NCBI GenBank assembly: GCA_963457665.1
Contig: OY735237.1
Location: 2,341,822 to 2,405,821 of the forward strand
Source of the DNA: Thysanoteuthis rhombus
Lineage: Eukaryota; Mollusca; Cephalopoda; Oegopsida; Thysanoteuthidae
DNA: 64,000 nt
Reading direction: 5' to 3'
Positions 33,926 through 45,710 of the stretch are shown in pieces. The position numbers and the translations under genes were made by a program. Each line of letters starts with the position of its first letter. Position 1 is the stretch's first letter. The notes beneath the pieces are model-generated. The model worked only from the letters and a program-made list of their open reading frames with translations, was not told the origin of the DNA and did no database searches.

Positions 33926-34604
33926 CTGAATAAGTAGCTCTGACTGTACATCTCCCGAAAGGAACATTACTTTCCATTAGTCAAGGCTTTTATCCTCGTT
34001 TGAATAGGCAAATTTCATGATGAATTGTTGACAAGGGGTATTTGAAGCTTCTGGATGCTTTTACAATGAAGCAACGTGATAGAAAGTTACAATCAAAACC
34101 ATTTGAAAGAACAAAAATGCATATTTCGTAATTCAAGAAGTGGAGGTAGCTGCCTCTTATTTCTTGACTTTAATGATATGAAACTAGATTGCCCCCGACC
34201 CTGAATTTTTATTTCAATTTTATTTTTTTAATTTTTTTATCTATTTATTTTTTATCTTTTTTCAAGAAGAATGATTTCTATATGACAATCTATCCCTCCC
34301 CCTCTCCAGCTTAACTCGTGCCTTCTTGGGGGCGATATCTACCCCTTACCCCCCTTTGTGAATGTTTGGTATAGAGAATTGAGTTTAAGGTGTTTGATTT
34401 GAGTTTCAATCACCAACTGACTAAATCGGTCGAGTGACAGGGCATTTACACCTGCACTCTGCCCTGAGCTTTTGCTTTATTTTTTGAGAACATCGCTACC
34501 CACAACAGACAGTTGCTGGGTTAAGGCTATTCGTGCATACTGACATTTGTATGTATCTGTGTATCCTGACTTTGCCCCGCCCCAAATGTTGATTGCTTAA
34601 AATT

Positions 34605-34935
34605 GAAATTTTGTATATACCCTTCCCCCATTAGTGAGTATGGAAAATGTTTTAATTTTTTCTCAACCCCCCTCCCCATTAGGTTTTAAGTGGGAGGTTC
34701 AATTTGCAATTTAAGTTTATGCTAAATTGATCCCTTAGTCTCACAGCTGGCTGTATTTGAGTTAGTAATTTCACAAATTTAAAATGGGGGATTGGTGATC
34801 ACTGTCCAGTTAATGCGAGAGAAGTAACTTATTCATTGATCAATCCCCCTTTTCAAATTTTTAATTGATCTCCCTCAACATGCCATGCTGTTTAAAAACA
34901 TTAGTCAGATAAGATGTTCTATTGAGTGATTAACC
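34605..34935 (-). repeat. Family-A TIR repeat, copy 8 (inverted, partly decayed)
   Basis: Landmarks: caatttgcaatttaagttta, tggtgatcactgtccagtta, attcattgatcaatcc, gagtgattaacc. The gaagaaacc end is not recognisable. Confidence 0.65.
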
Positions 34936-34939
34936 TTTT

Positions 34940-35640
34940 AAAAAAAATATCATGAATTCATATTTCAAACCGTACTGGTAGTATTTTCATGAAGATAACT
35001 TGATTTTACCACCGACATTGTTTCTTTAATAACATAGTGTTCGTTGAAAATGACCCAAGCATTCGCGTATGGATCAGATGAAAGTGCAGTGCCTTGGATC
35101 AAAGCATCATTTCTGGGCATTCTGCTTAAGATCAAGGAGTAGTATCTGTTTACTGAAGTAAAAATGTTACATACTCACACTGGCCTGTACAAAAAAAATA
35201 AAAAAAATATGTTTGGTTGGGTAAGGGTAACCGAACCAAACACATCAGGCTTAAGGGTTGCTGTTGGCCCCCCTCCCTCTCTGGGGTTCAGGAGCTTAGT
35301 CCTGAAAAATTTTGAATTTCCTACATTGCTTTATATTTGGATTATACTTGGATCAAAGAAAAAATATGAGTCATAAAATACCTTTTTGGCAGCTTAAAAA
35401 AAAAAAATATCCTGAATATAATCTTGCAGTCTCTATCTGTACTTATGTGTCTCTCTTGGTCTATTTCTTTTCATTTGTTTTGTCTAATTCTTTTTAAATT
35501 TCTCTTAATTAAGAAAAGGGTGTAACTACTTTATGGCATGATTCAAGCCCTAGTTTTATCATAACTGTAAATGCTTATCTTAGAAACTAAATAATGACTG
35601 GTTCATACCTTTGTGTTTGCTTCTAATTTGACTATTTTTT
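34940..35640. other. Intergenic, nothing confidently recognised
   Basis: ORFs at 35164-35497 overlap A-runs and have no protein-like features that I recognise. Confidence 0.35.
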
Positions 35641-35649
35641 CTCTATAAA

Positions 35650-35930
35650 ACTAGGCTGGCTGCTGCAGGGTCAATCTCTACTTCAACTTCTTTTCCAACC
35701 CAAGATGATTACTGTAACTTTTGTGTTGTATACATACGATGAATGAATTCATTGGTACACAAGACTTGTCAGTCTTGCTCACATTTGGTAGGTCAGCCTC
35801 CTAGCAATCACCAGGTTGTAATTTTATATGTAAGTTTGGTTCAATGTGACATGAAAAACAGTGAAGAGTTCACTCCCCTAGGTTTGGTGAGGATTGTTCT
35901 TGTTATTATTGTTATGGGGGTTGGGGTATA
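35650..35930 (+). repeat. SINE family C, long form (copy 1)
   Basis: Upstream block gctgctgcagggtcaatctc, then acttgtcagtcttgctca, cagcctcctagcaatcacca, tttggttcaatgtgacatga and the tail gtgaggattgttcttgttat. It matches 38670-38945 in order throughout. Confidence 0.7.
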
Positions 35931-36472
35931 ACAACTTGGCCTGGAAATGGAAAATCAAGATATCATTCATTCCTCGTATTTCATTATGCTGTGTGGACAG
36001 ACAAAAAAAAAATGCATTCATTAGAAGTGTGTGATTGTAAGGTTTGTCCGACCTTGAGCCAGCTTTTCATGACCCTTTGCCTGAACGACATTTTTGACCT
36101 CATTGTCCATTTCACTCTCAGTACATCAATTGCACTTTTTCTTCCTTTTCTCCTCTTCTCTCTTTTTGAGCTACTTCTTCCTTTTTTCCTCTTCTTCCTT
36201 TTCTCCTCTCCTTCCTTTTTTGAGTTACTTCTTGTATAATTGTACCATCAAATAGAGGTACACGTACCTCAGAAGATACGTAAAATGTACTTTTTGCATA
36301 AAAGAGGAAATTATTCACCTATTCTTTTGGGGAGGGTTTTCTTGCTTGCTCCTACCTTGAAAAATTTCTTTCCAGTCACTCTAAATGTTAAAAGACGAGA
36401 AATAATCCTTTCAGTAATAGTTGAAGTTTTTTTTGTTTTTTTTTCAGTATATATTTCAAAACATACACACAT

Positions 36473-36835
36473 ATCATCATCATCAGTTTTTTAACGTCTG
36501 TCATTGGACATAGACCTTCCCCAGGATTCACTACACTTCTCTGTCGTAGGCATTGCAGAGCCAGTACTTTCTGAATTTGTCTAGCTCGTCTCTCCATCTA
36601 ATATTCTGGCGGCCTCATTTGCGCATTTGATCTCTGGGGATCCATGACATGAGTCGTGTCCATTGGTTGTCCGCCATTCTTGCAACATGGCCAGCCCACT
36701 GCCATTTGAGTTTTTTAATGGATTCTATGATGTCCCTGACTCTTGTTTTTTCCCAGATCTACTGTGCTGTCTTGTGGTCTCTCCATGTGAGGCCAAGCAT
36801 AATTCTTTCATGTGTTCGTTGCATAGTTCTCAATT
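36473..36835 (-). mobile_element. RTE-type LINE 3' fragment (copy F)
   Basis: (CAT)n start, then aacgtctgtcattggacat, aggcattgcagagccagtac, tgtccattggttgtccgcc, tggccagcccactgcc. It has the same layout as copies G and H. Broken frames. Confidence 0.75.
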
Positions 36836-37434
36836 TGCGGATCTGTCTCTTGGTTAGGTCATTCAACTATAATCTCTAAACTATTTCTCCAGAGCGGGAT
36901 ATTTCTTTTTTTCATTGCACTAAAATGTCTCCCTAACACTAAATCAAATGCAAGCTTTTATTTAAGCTTTATATCCACTGAACTGCATGTACCTCAAAAC
37001 TATTTATCATAGTATTGATATAATTTTTTACGTAAAACTCTTGAATAAATGATATATACTAAAGATATCAAACTACAGATCAAGTTTCCCTTCGATAATG
37101 TCGATTTGTGATCAATAATGACTTGTGAAACAGAAAATAAATCTGTGTATATAAGACTATATCTACAGATTTCAAACTTGCATTTGGAAAAGCAGAAATC
37201 CAAGAAACAGAAAGCAACAATAAGGAAAGATTGAATCCAGAAAAATCCAAGGTTAAACTCTAAACTCACTAAGAATCAATTTGCCATAAGCACTATTTCA
37301 AACCCCACTGGTTGCTTCACATTTATGGCCTTGTGCCGCACTTGAATTAGCCTGGCAAACACATATCTACTTGTCCTCCTCACGAGAAAGATTTTTCAGC
37401 TGGTATTCATTTTATATTGTGTATTACGAATTAC

Positions 37435-37825
37435 AGGGATGTGAGTGGCCTAATGGTTAACAGCAAAGGAACTGCAATTCGCGAGAAGGGTTCAAACATT
37501 GCTGAGGCAGTTTGCATTCACTTTGCACCGATGCCCTTGGGCAAGGCACTAGTCCATCTCTTCTTCCCCAAGCTATGGGTAAATAGCAGGGCAGACTGAG
37601 TTCTTCGGCTTTGATTGGCAACCAGTCTAGGATATGGACTACTTTGAATTCAAACTGGGAATGTTGAATCCCTCCACTAGCAATGTAAGAGGCTAGTAAC
37701 TGACAGAATAGGAAATGTGTTTGTGAAAATGTATGGTTAACAGGGCTCTGATGGAGCTTTAATGGGCCTGGCAAGCCGGAAGGGGAGTATGATAAATTGT
37801 TCATGTGTAATAAATGAGAATAAAA
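37435..37825 (+). repeat. SINE family B, near full-length copy
   Basis: It has an A-box-like tggcctaatggttaacag and a B-box-like gggttcaaaca about 35 bases on, then gatgcccttgggcaaggcac, which resembles the core of CORE-type SINEs. It continues agctatgggtaaatagcagg and gaattcaaactgggaatg, and ends 'taataaatgagaataaaa'. This is typical of a tRNA-derived SINE transcribed by RNA polymerase III. The 115-codon antisense ORF over it is an artefact. Confidence 0.75.
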
Positions 37826-37969
37826 ATGGACTCATAAAAGATGCAATTGTTGTCTCCACTCCCTTGATATCTTGAGTGTGAGTAAAAGGTTTAAAAAAAA
37901 AAAAAAAGAATTATGTACAATAATTGCTTGTTTTGTTTTTTCTATCTTTGTTTTTTTAAATGGTTGTTG

Positions 37970-38330
37970 GGATGATCTATGGTGGTATTGCTCATTTGCA
38001 TAAATTGATAATTGGTGGTATTGCTAATTTGCATAAATTGATAATTGGTGGTATTGCTAATTTGCATAAATTGATAATTGGTGGTATTGCTCATTCGTAT
38101 AGATTGATAATTGGTGGTATTGCTAATTTGCATAAATTGATAATTGGTGGTATTGCTCATTTGCATAAATTGATTTTTTGGTGGTCTTGCTCATTTGCAT
38201 AAATTGATAATTGATGGTCTTGCTCATTCTTGGTGGTATTGCTCATTTGCATAAATTGATTATTGGTAGTCTTACTCATTTGCATAATCTGGTTAATGGT
38301 CTTGCTCATTTGCATATTTGTAGATGAAGA
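37970..38330 (+). repeat. 33-bp minisatellite with POU octamer in nearly every unit
   Basis: The unit ggtggtattgctaatttgca + taaattgataatt recurs about ten times, with some truncated units at the right end. Nine exact ATTTGCAT octamers are present, and one unit is mutated to attcgtat. Because 33 is a multiple of 3, both strands show long repetitive ORFs with no likely biological meaning. Confidence 0.9.
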
Positions 38331-38669
38331 CTGATGTACCAAACTTTCAAGATAGAAAATGGCGTTTTATATTTGAAAACCTGAAATCAAATTAACATTG
38401 AAAGACAGGAAAAAAGACGGAAAATGAGGAAATAATCTTGAATTCTTGTAACTTTTGTCAATTTCAATAAACTTGAATCAGCAGAAACAATATCTGTGAT
38501 TGCCAGAATTCCATTCAGACTACAACCACCATCATTATCCCCCCTCCATTTTCATGTCTGCACTTTAGACAATGTGATCAAGCTCAATATGGAAACACTT
38601 AGGTTATTATTTTTGTCTGTCTAAGATTTGGATAACCTTGAATCAGCTAAAATTGTGTGAAAACAAGAC

Positions 38670-38945
38670 TGGATGCTGCAGGGTCAGTGTCCACTCCGAA
38701 TTACTGAAACTTTTGTATTGTATACTTATGATAGATAAATTCATAGGTATATAAAACTTGTCAGTCTAGCTCAGTTGGTAAGACAGCCTCCTAGTAATCA
38801 CCAGGCTGTGATTTCCTATCACAATAAGGAAATGTTCATTTTATATGTAGGTTTGGTTCAACGTGACGTGAAAGACAGTGAAGAGTTCACTCCCCTAGAT
38901 TTGGTGAAGATTGTTCCTGTTGTTATTGTCACAGGGGAGAATATT
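38670..38945 (+). repeat. SINE family C, long form (copy 2)
   Basis: It matches 35650-35930: gctgcagggtcagtgtccac, acttgtcagtctagctcagttggt, cagcctcctagtaatcacca, ggtttggttcaacgtgacgt, ggtgaagattgttcctgttg. The A box tagctcagttggt is well preserved. Confidence 0.75.
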
Positions 38946-39049
38946 TTTCTATTGAATATATAATAAATAAAAAATTATAAAGATGTGTATGAATGCATTC
39001 ATTTATTTATTGAAATAAGTTTGTGCGTATCTGAATAAATTTCCGTTAA

Positions 39050-39205
39050 TATCTATGATTTGTTAATTTAACTCAGTCTGTGAAGCAGCCTCCTGGAAAT
39101 CTGTTTGCCGTGTATTGAAGTCATGGTTGGACAATGCAAGTTTTTCATATCTGTTTACGCCCCTCATTTTGGTGAGGATAGTTCTTCTTATTGTAATGGT
39201 AGTAA
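39050..39205 (+). repeat. SINE family C, diverged copy
   Basis: tttaactcagtctgtgaagcagcctcctgg, then tgaagtcatggttgg and the tail ggtgaggatagttcttcttatt. Confidence 0.55.
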
Positions 39206-39593
39206 AACTGTCAACTCCAGACTTTGTACTGGAATTTGACAAAATTATTTCCCCTTGAGTGATTTAATATGCTTTCAATCAATGAGTCCTTTGTTATATC
39301 TTGAAAATGAACAATTTTGAGAAATCAAAAAAAAATTATTTTGTAGATTCTTGCTAAATAGACCCTCCCCTTTTTGAAGCCTGAAAAAAATTTTTTTTTC
39401 AAAACTGACAATTTTCATCAGATAACAAATGTTTTATTGATTAAAAGCACATGAAATTATTTAAAGAGATTTTTTTAAACATATTTTTAACTGTTTGAGG
39501 CTTATGTAAATCTTGTAGTTTTGACTGATTGCAAAATTAATCCATTGTACAAAACTGAAGACATGACTTGAAGATTGTCTTTACCAAAAATGC

Positions 39594-39950
39594 ATCTGCT
39601 GTATATAGACCTTGATGATGGACAACTGCCGTATATAGACCTTGACGATGGACAACTGCCGTATATAGACCTTGACGCTAGACAACTGCCGTATATAGAC
39701 CTTGACGCTAGACAACTGCCGTATATAGACCTTGACGATGGACAACTGCCGTATATAGACCTTGACGCTAGACAACTGCCGTATATAGACCTTGACGCTA
39801 GACAACTGCCGTATATAGACCTTGACGATGGACAACTGCCGTATATAGACCTTGACGATGGACAACTGCCGTATATAGACCTTGACGATGGACAACTGCC
39901 GTCTATAGACTTGACGCTGGACAACTGCCGTCTATAGACTTGATGAAAAA
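39594..39950 (+). repeat. 30-bp minisatellite, ~11 units in two alternating variants
   Basis: The unit gtatatagaccttgacgatg + gacaactgcc is repeated with almost no change apart from a gatgg/gctag switch. The order of variants is A A B B A B B A A A, followed by a 29-bp unit and a partial unit with gtctatagac. The translated 10-mer LPYIDLDDGQ and both antisense readings are open only because 30 is divisible by 3. Confidence 0.95.
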
Positions 39951-40284
39951 AATGTTCTGCCACACTTTCAGTAGGTTTCTGTGAGGGGGGGTTGCTAGCC
40001 CCATGCCCCACAATGACCATTTGAACTACTACATTTTGAAGTTGTCCCTATCCTTCAGTCTTGTGCAGTACCAATTTAGGCTTAGTTTATATCAAGCTGG
40101 TGCTCTCCTCCCAGTTTGTGTTGAATCAATGTGTTAAGGGGGGGGGGCTTGAGCATACACTAAGTTGTCATCTGAGGAACCACTCTAATTTTTATGTACC
40201 AGGAATAATTTTTCTTTGCCCCTCAAAGAGTGCACCAGCCAAAACATAGATTTAATAAATACTCATTCATATATAAATAGCAAT

Positions 40285-40485
40285 ACACGTATATCTTGAT
40301 TAGTGCGGTTAATTCCTTCCCAAACTTTCTCTACTGTTTTAGACTTCACTGTTCAAGGTCTTATTATAATTGAATGTGTTTTTGTTTTCAGCTTCTTCTT
40401 GGTCACACTAATTTGCCCTGCTATACCTTAATAGTACTACATCAAAACCTGTACTAATCAAAATATTGCTGTACTTCACATCCTC
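40285..40485 (+). repeat. Dispersed repeat matching 9660-9840
   Basis: Shared blocks: cttgattagtg-ggttaatt, ttgttcaaggtcttattataatt, agtactacatcaaaacctg-actaatc. Confidence 0.5.
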
Positions 40486-40489
40486 TCTC

Positions 40490-41365
40490 CCCCCCCCCTT
40501 TTTGCTTTGCTTCTTAATGGATGGTAACTTTTGGCAAAGACTAACATAAAAGAGCCGGCCTTTGCTTTGATAGCAAGATTTATTGTAAAAACTTTTTAAG
40601 AATCTTTTTATTGCAATTTGAAAGTCTGAATAGTAGCCAAAATAAAATCAGGAAGAAAGTTTCTTTTCAAAGAGAGACAAAATTGTTATTTCTACTCGTT
40701 CTGCTATGTTGAAAGTGCATCTGGTTAAGCAATAACAGCCTACTCTGAATAGTGACACTTAGAGTTGTTCAATAAGTTGAAAACATAACCAGCTTGTTAT
40801 CTACTGAGGCTTGACCGATCACAAGAATGCGGAATTGATAAGACTAAGTGTCACGTTTGGAAATCAGTTTTCCTTCACTTTTGGTGAGGAGTGTCACTAA
40901 CAGGGCATTCAGTGAGAAGATACTCTCAACTTCACCAGATCTAAATATTAAGCTTCTATAGGCTATGAAATTTAATTGGTTGTTGGTGGACAAATTTCTA
41001 CCAATCAAGAATAGATTTATAAAAATTTGCTCTGGTCTAAAAACATTTGTTAGTGGTCGAACAATCAAGATGTCGAAAATGGCTTTAACATGTACGTTAA
41101 AGGCATCCATTGATCTAATAACCAAGATGGACTTGCGTTAGTAAGAATTTGAAGTTTTTAAGTTTTTTTTTTTTTTTTGCATACTAAGGTTTAATAATTT
41201 TAAGAATTACTTTTAAGATGAATAAAACAGAACTTTCCAATTTCATTATTTGTTGTTGTTGTTTGAAAATGGTTTATTTTACTCCAGACTAAAGTATTTA
41301 AATAAAATCTTATTTTATTCTCCTTTTATATTTGCTTTTCTTCTTTTGATATGCACTCAACTTAA
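40490..41365. other. Intergenic, nothing recognised
   Basis: A 93-codon minus-strand ORF at 40844-41125 has no recognisable features. A T-run lies at 41163-41179. Confidence 0.35.
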
Positions 41366-41371
41366 GTGTCT

Positions 41372-41645
41372 GCTCGAATGATGTAATGGTTAGCATGTCT
41401 GGCTTACACACAGAAGGTCCTGGGTTTGATTCCTGGTATGAGTGTGTAAAACTCTTCAATAGGATAGATTTCTTTGGCCACTCAGCAGCTAATTGAGTAC
41501 ACTCTAAGGTGTGTGATCAAGGTGGACTTGCATCCTGTCAAGGGATGTGAGGTCATAAAAACTTGTAGGTATAAAGTCCCGGTCTCGACCAGATTTGAGA
41601 CTTGCAAGGATCACTAAGCTGATGTGTGCCACAGAAACTGGAACT
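41372..41645 (+). repeat. tRNA-Val-derived SINE or tRNA relic
   Basis: The 41372-41445 head reads gatgtaatggttagcatg, then tctggcttacacacagaagg, then tcctgggtttgattcctgg. It matches tRNA-Val in the D arm, anticodon arm (loop containing TAC) and T arm (B box GGTTTGATTCC). The acceptor stem does not pair, so it is not a functional tRNA. A SINE-like body follows (atcctgtcaagggatgtgagg). Confidence 0.6.
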
Positions 41646-41649
41646 CCAT

Positions 41650-43120
41650 CCTCGGCTATTATACTCCATTGTGGGGTTGTTCCTGAAGAGATGTGATTTG
41701 TGCGACAATGACATCTTTTATCCCTCGGGGAAAAAGATGAAATCTACAGAAGAGTTTTCAGTGCTGGAGGGGCTGCACAGACGAGTGGCATTATTTTGGT
41801 TCACACAGTCAGAGTCTGAAAATATAAGATGACCAGGTGTTGAGCAGAGTTCCAGAAGAGTGCTGGATTAACTGTCTTTAGATGACCACCTCTTGCAGTT
41901 CTCCTCTGCAGATGGTCAAGGATTATCTCCCTTAGCCTTTCGACTTCTACAACTGATCCACGAGGTCAGCGCTTTCCAACTGGGGAGAGTTTTGGTAGTC
42001 CTAGAGGGATAAGGTTATTTGGTGAAAATAAAAGTTGTGGTGAATGTTTTGAGCTTGAGGGTAATTTGGATATGTGATTCAAGATGGAGTCTGACTATCC
42101 GACTAAAGGTCTGAATTTTCCTTATCAGTGTTTATTGAAATCATTTTAGATTAAATTGTGGAGTTTGCTTTTTGATGGTTCAATTGGCTTTACTAACTTC
42201 AATGAGATTTTTAATTTTCATAATCTATTGTAATCAAAGAAGGGGGAAAAATATCAATCTTTATTGGGAATGACTTGAAAACGTTTTGAACCACTGCACT
42301 TGGCAATGAGACTTGGATTCACAGAAAATAGTACAAAGACTAGTAGTGTATCACACCCAACAGCGATGTCTACTAAGCTTAGTGTTGCACAAGGTCAAAA
42401 ATGGGAGAAATAGAAGAGAGAAGATTGTATTGTGTTGTGTTATGACAATCTTTGAAATGGAGTCAACCTACCTGCTTAGAAAATCAGCATGAGAAAAAAA
42501 TCTTTTTTTTCTTTCTTTCTTTCCAACTTTCCAACTTGGACCAAGGATTGCCAACATTTTTTAGACTGACGACCATTCATGGATCCCTCATCAGCCCCCA
42601 ATCAGGGCTGCTGAAAGAAATCTATCAAACGTTAAAGTACCACATCCTAAAATGTACCAAACCATTATGAAAATGTACCAAACCATTATGAAAATGTACC
42701 AAATCCATAGTATATAATTGTGTATCAACTAATTTGATGATTACAACAAGCCAATGTGTCATATTAATTTTTTGACGTGCAAAGTTCAGTAGACCCCACC
42801 CTGTGTTTATCACCCCCTTTTGCCCCCCTCCCCACATTTGTTAATCCCTTGGATAGTCTCATTGACCTCTTAGGTGACCCCTGATCTTGATCCAAACGTA
42901 TTACTTGGGCACCCGGAGGAACATGGAAACTATTTTAGTCCTGAGATAGGCCATCTGCTCTGGGTCTTTTATTCTTTGTTAAAGAACCCCATTTTATTTA
43001 TTGACTTTCTTCTTTTATCCTCTTCTATATTCATCTTTTCAGTCTATTCCAAATGTTACGTTTTGATAGATTGAAATTCAATCACGGATCTCTGCCTACG
43101 ACCATCTGCAAAGATTATGT
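41650..43120. other. Intergenic, with a 22-bp short tandem repeat
   Basis: At 42650-42710 the unit aaaatgtaccaaaccattatg recurs three times. No other feature is supported. Confidence 0.5.
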
Positions 43121-43129
43121 GTGTCAGGC

Positions 43130-43290
43130 TGAATCGATGAAATTTACTTACTTTTTTGTTTAAAGAAAGAAAAAAAATTTCGATTTTGCTTTGACTACAT
43201 AAACTTTTGATTGCGAAAAAAAGTTGTTTGTATTCTTGTTTTGATTAAATAAACTTTTTTGATTGAATTAAAAATAAGTGATTCCTTGTT
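43130..43290 (+). repeat. Family D fragment
   Basis: ggctgaatcgatgaaattta, then cttgttttgattaaataaac and gattgaattaaaa. It matches the left part of 16899-17323 and the start of 32572-32925. Confidence 0.5.
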
Positions 43291-44241
43291 GGGAATCAAC
43301 TGCTGATGAGTATTCCGGCTCACACCCTGCGTAGGGTCATTTTCAGAGAAGACTTAGTATGGAATGAACTCACGACCAATTGCTGGCATCCATTTTGTTG
43401 TTACCCACTGAACCATACTGAATGCTTCTCTCTGTATAAATGCCAGAGTCCATTGTTTTTTTAGTGCACAAATGAAAGATATTCTCTGGGGCATGCTAAA
43501 TCTTATATTTAGATTATATCTTAGCATCAACCCAGTTACCATCAAAGAATACCCTCACGTAATGAGTAATTCAAGTTGGTGTTACATAAAACAGTTGAAC
43601 AGCACCATTGTCTTTCATTGACTATAACTTTCCAACTTTGGAACCCCTTCAACCTAGGTGGGTAGGCTTGATTTAGTGGACACCCACATCTCTCACCCCA
43701 AACAACGTAGTCAAACATATTTTGATGCTCACATCATTTACTGCCCTGTCACAAATGGTTTCTTTTATCTGAAATGATTTTTCCTACTTTTGTGATGATA
43801 AAGATTTTTAAAGAAATGAAATTTTAAAAAATCAGAAACCAGCACTTCTATATTAAAAACTAAAAAAACTCTTCCTTTGGTGCAAAACAATAGAGGAAGT
43901 TTTGAAATGATCACGCTGTTGATTCTGTAACCATGATGTCTCCTCCGTCCCCCACTCTGCCCTGTCAATCTCCAGAAAGCGCCCCCACCACTCACACATA
44001 CACACACATACACTCGTTGTTCGCTTTTGAAACCTTGCTTGTACGTTGTTTGCTTGAGTCTTGGATTTTTCTCCGTTCTTAAAATATCTGGAAGGAAGGA
44101 AGAGAAAGGAAGATTATTGGATTGGATGGAAAATTGGAAAAATAGCTTTGTTTGGCATGAGGACACAATGGAGGAGCTCTTAATAATGAATGAACCATCT
44201 ACACTGGTGAATACTCTGGGAATAGTTTCCTAGGAATTTGA

Positions 44242-44272
<31 letters not shown>

Positions 44273-44279
44273 CTCTATC

Positions 44280-44540
44280 GTACTCCAGTGTCTGCATTTT
44301 TTGGTTTTAGAAAAAGCTGAAAATGACCAAAAAAATTTTAAAAATTCTAAAAAAAACCCTACCATATCTGGTGAAAAAATGGCTAAAAAGATCCAAACAC
44401 CTCGGCTCGATTGGGAAATTGAAATCATGTTTCTATTGGCAATTAGCCTTTAAATGGCTATTGAGAGCGCTGGCTAACACCCTGAAAGCTTTACTTTGCC
44501 TGGTACAAAGCTATCAAATTTTGGCATTTAGTGAAGATTG
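44280..44540 (+). repeat. Dispersed repeat (family F)
   Basis: The block gctcgattgggaaattgaaa, atgtttctattggcaattag, ggctaacaccctg is shared with 54837-54960 (inverted) and 59795-59915. A T28 tract lies just before it at 44245-44272. Confidence 0.55.
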
Positions 44541-45152
44541 AACTTGCTTTACTATCATTATCTTCTATGATATGAAATAGAAACCAAGGAACAACATTTC
44601 ATGTGAAACAACCTAGTTGAATAAATGATTTCAACTGTTGTAAAAGTTCCAGTGATTTTCCCTGAGCTGTTCAAAAGTTGATTATGATATGAATTGCTAA
44701 CAACTGAAGACTGACAAACAACATATTCCTATACATGTATCAGTATTCTTTATTTATGAACTGAATATTGTTTAACTCCTACAGGGTGGACTTTACTATT
44801 ACGATTAGTCAGATGTTGAAATTTGAGATGAGATTTCAGCATAGAATTTAATTAGAGTAGATAAAAAAATCCAGAAAGACGGATGACATCATGTCGAAAT
44901 CTATTGCCATTGGTCAAAATCAGACGACGCAAGTGTGAGGATTGTTGCCTATTCAACAAGTACATTTTGTTTTGTTCTTATTTAAATGACCGCTGTTTTC
45001 TTTCGTTAGTTTTAAAAATGTTTCTACCTCATTTACTCTTGAGGGTTTTCTTATTTAGAATAGGATCAGTTTATGAATAAATTAATCCCTGTTTAAAACT
45101 AAATAGCAATAGGCGATTATTCAGTTATAGTTTATGAAAACACTAACATGAA

Positions 45153-45440
45153 ATCATCATCATCATCATCAGTCTTTTATCGTCCATTGTTGGACATAGA
45201 CCTTCCTGAGGATTTGCCACATTTCTCTGTCATGGGCTCACGGAGCCAGTATCTTCTGAATTTGTCTAGTTCATCCCTCCATCTTATATTCTGTTGGCCT
45301 CGGTTTCTCCTGTAATCTCTGGGGAACCACTTTGTGAGCCAACCATCAGTTGTTTGCCATTCTTGCAACATGACCTGCCCATTGCCATTTAAATTTTCTT
45401 GTAGATTCTATGATGTCTTGGACTACTGTTTTCTTCTTGC
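45153..45440 (-). mobile_element. RTE-type LINE 3' fragment (copy G)
   Basis: (CAT)n start. The minus-strand frame 45177-45371 reads RGQQNIRWRDELDKFRRYWL, the conserved near-C-terminal segment, then REPMTEKCGKSSGRSMSNNG in a shifted frame. Confidence 0.8.
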
Positions 45441-45639
45441 CATTTCCCGAAGAAACAACCTAAATTATTCACCTTCATCTTAATTGTTCAGATGCACTAA
45501 AAAGCAACAACAATTAAGATGAAAAAAATTAATATTAGTAGAGTATATAAGTATACTGTTTTTCTTTTCAGCAAAAACTACCAAATATGTCAGTAAAACT
45601 GTATATAAGTTTCAATTTTCATCAACATTTCTGTAGCTC

Positions 45640-45710
45640 ACTAGTTATAGGTGTTCGGCTTTTAAACAGTTGATTTTTGGATCAGATCCACCTGGGAGTG
45701 ACACTTTTTT
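45640..45710 (+). repeat. tRNA-like relic
   Basis: tagctcactagttataggtg, then ttcggcttttaaacagttga and ggatcagatcc at A-box, anticodon (TTT) and B-box positions. Stems do not pair well. Confidence 0.35.

Noticed and set aside
37457-37804. 115-codon minus-strand ORF
   Set aside because: It lies exactly antisense to a near full-length SINE family B copy.
37942-38342. Long repetitive ORFs on both strands over the 33-bp array
   Set aside because: The unit length is a multiple of three, so any stop-free unit gives a long ORF. There is no start context, splice support or protein-like character.
39594-39950. CRISPR array
   Set aside because: Units are directly adjacent with no unique spacers, and the DNA is eukaryotic.
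39502-40020. 172-, 120- and 104-codon ORFs over the 30-bp array (LPYIDLDDGQ repeats)
   Set aside because: Same reason: a period divisible by three keeps several frames open on both strands at once.
40844-41125. 93-codon minus-strand ORF as a gene
   Set aside because: No splice sites, no recognised motif and no codon-like composition. Likely chance.
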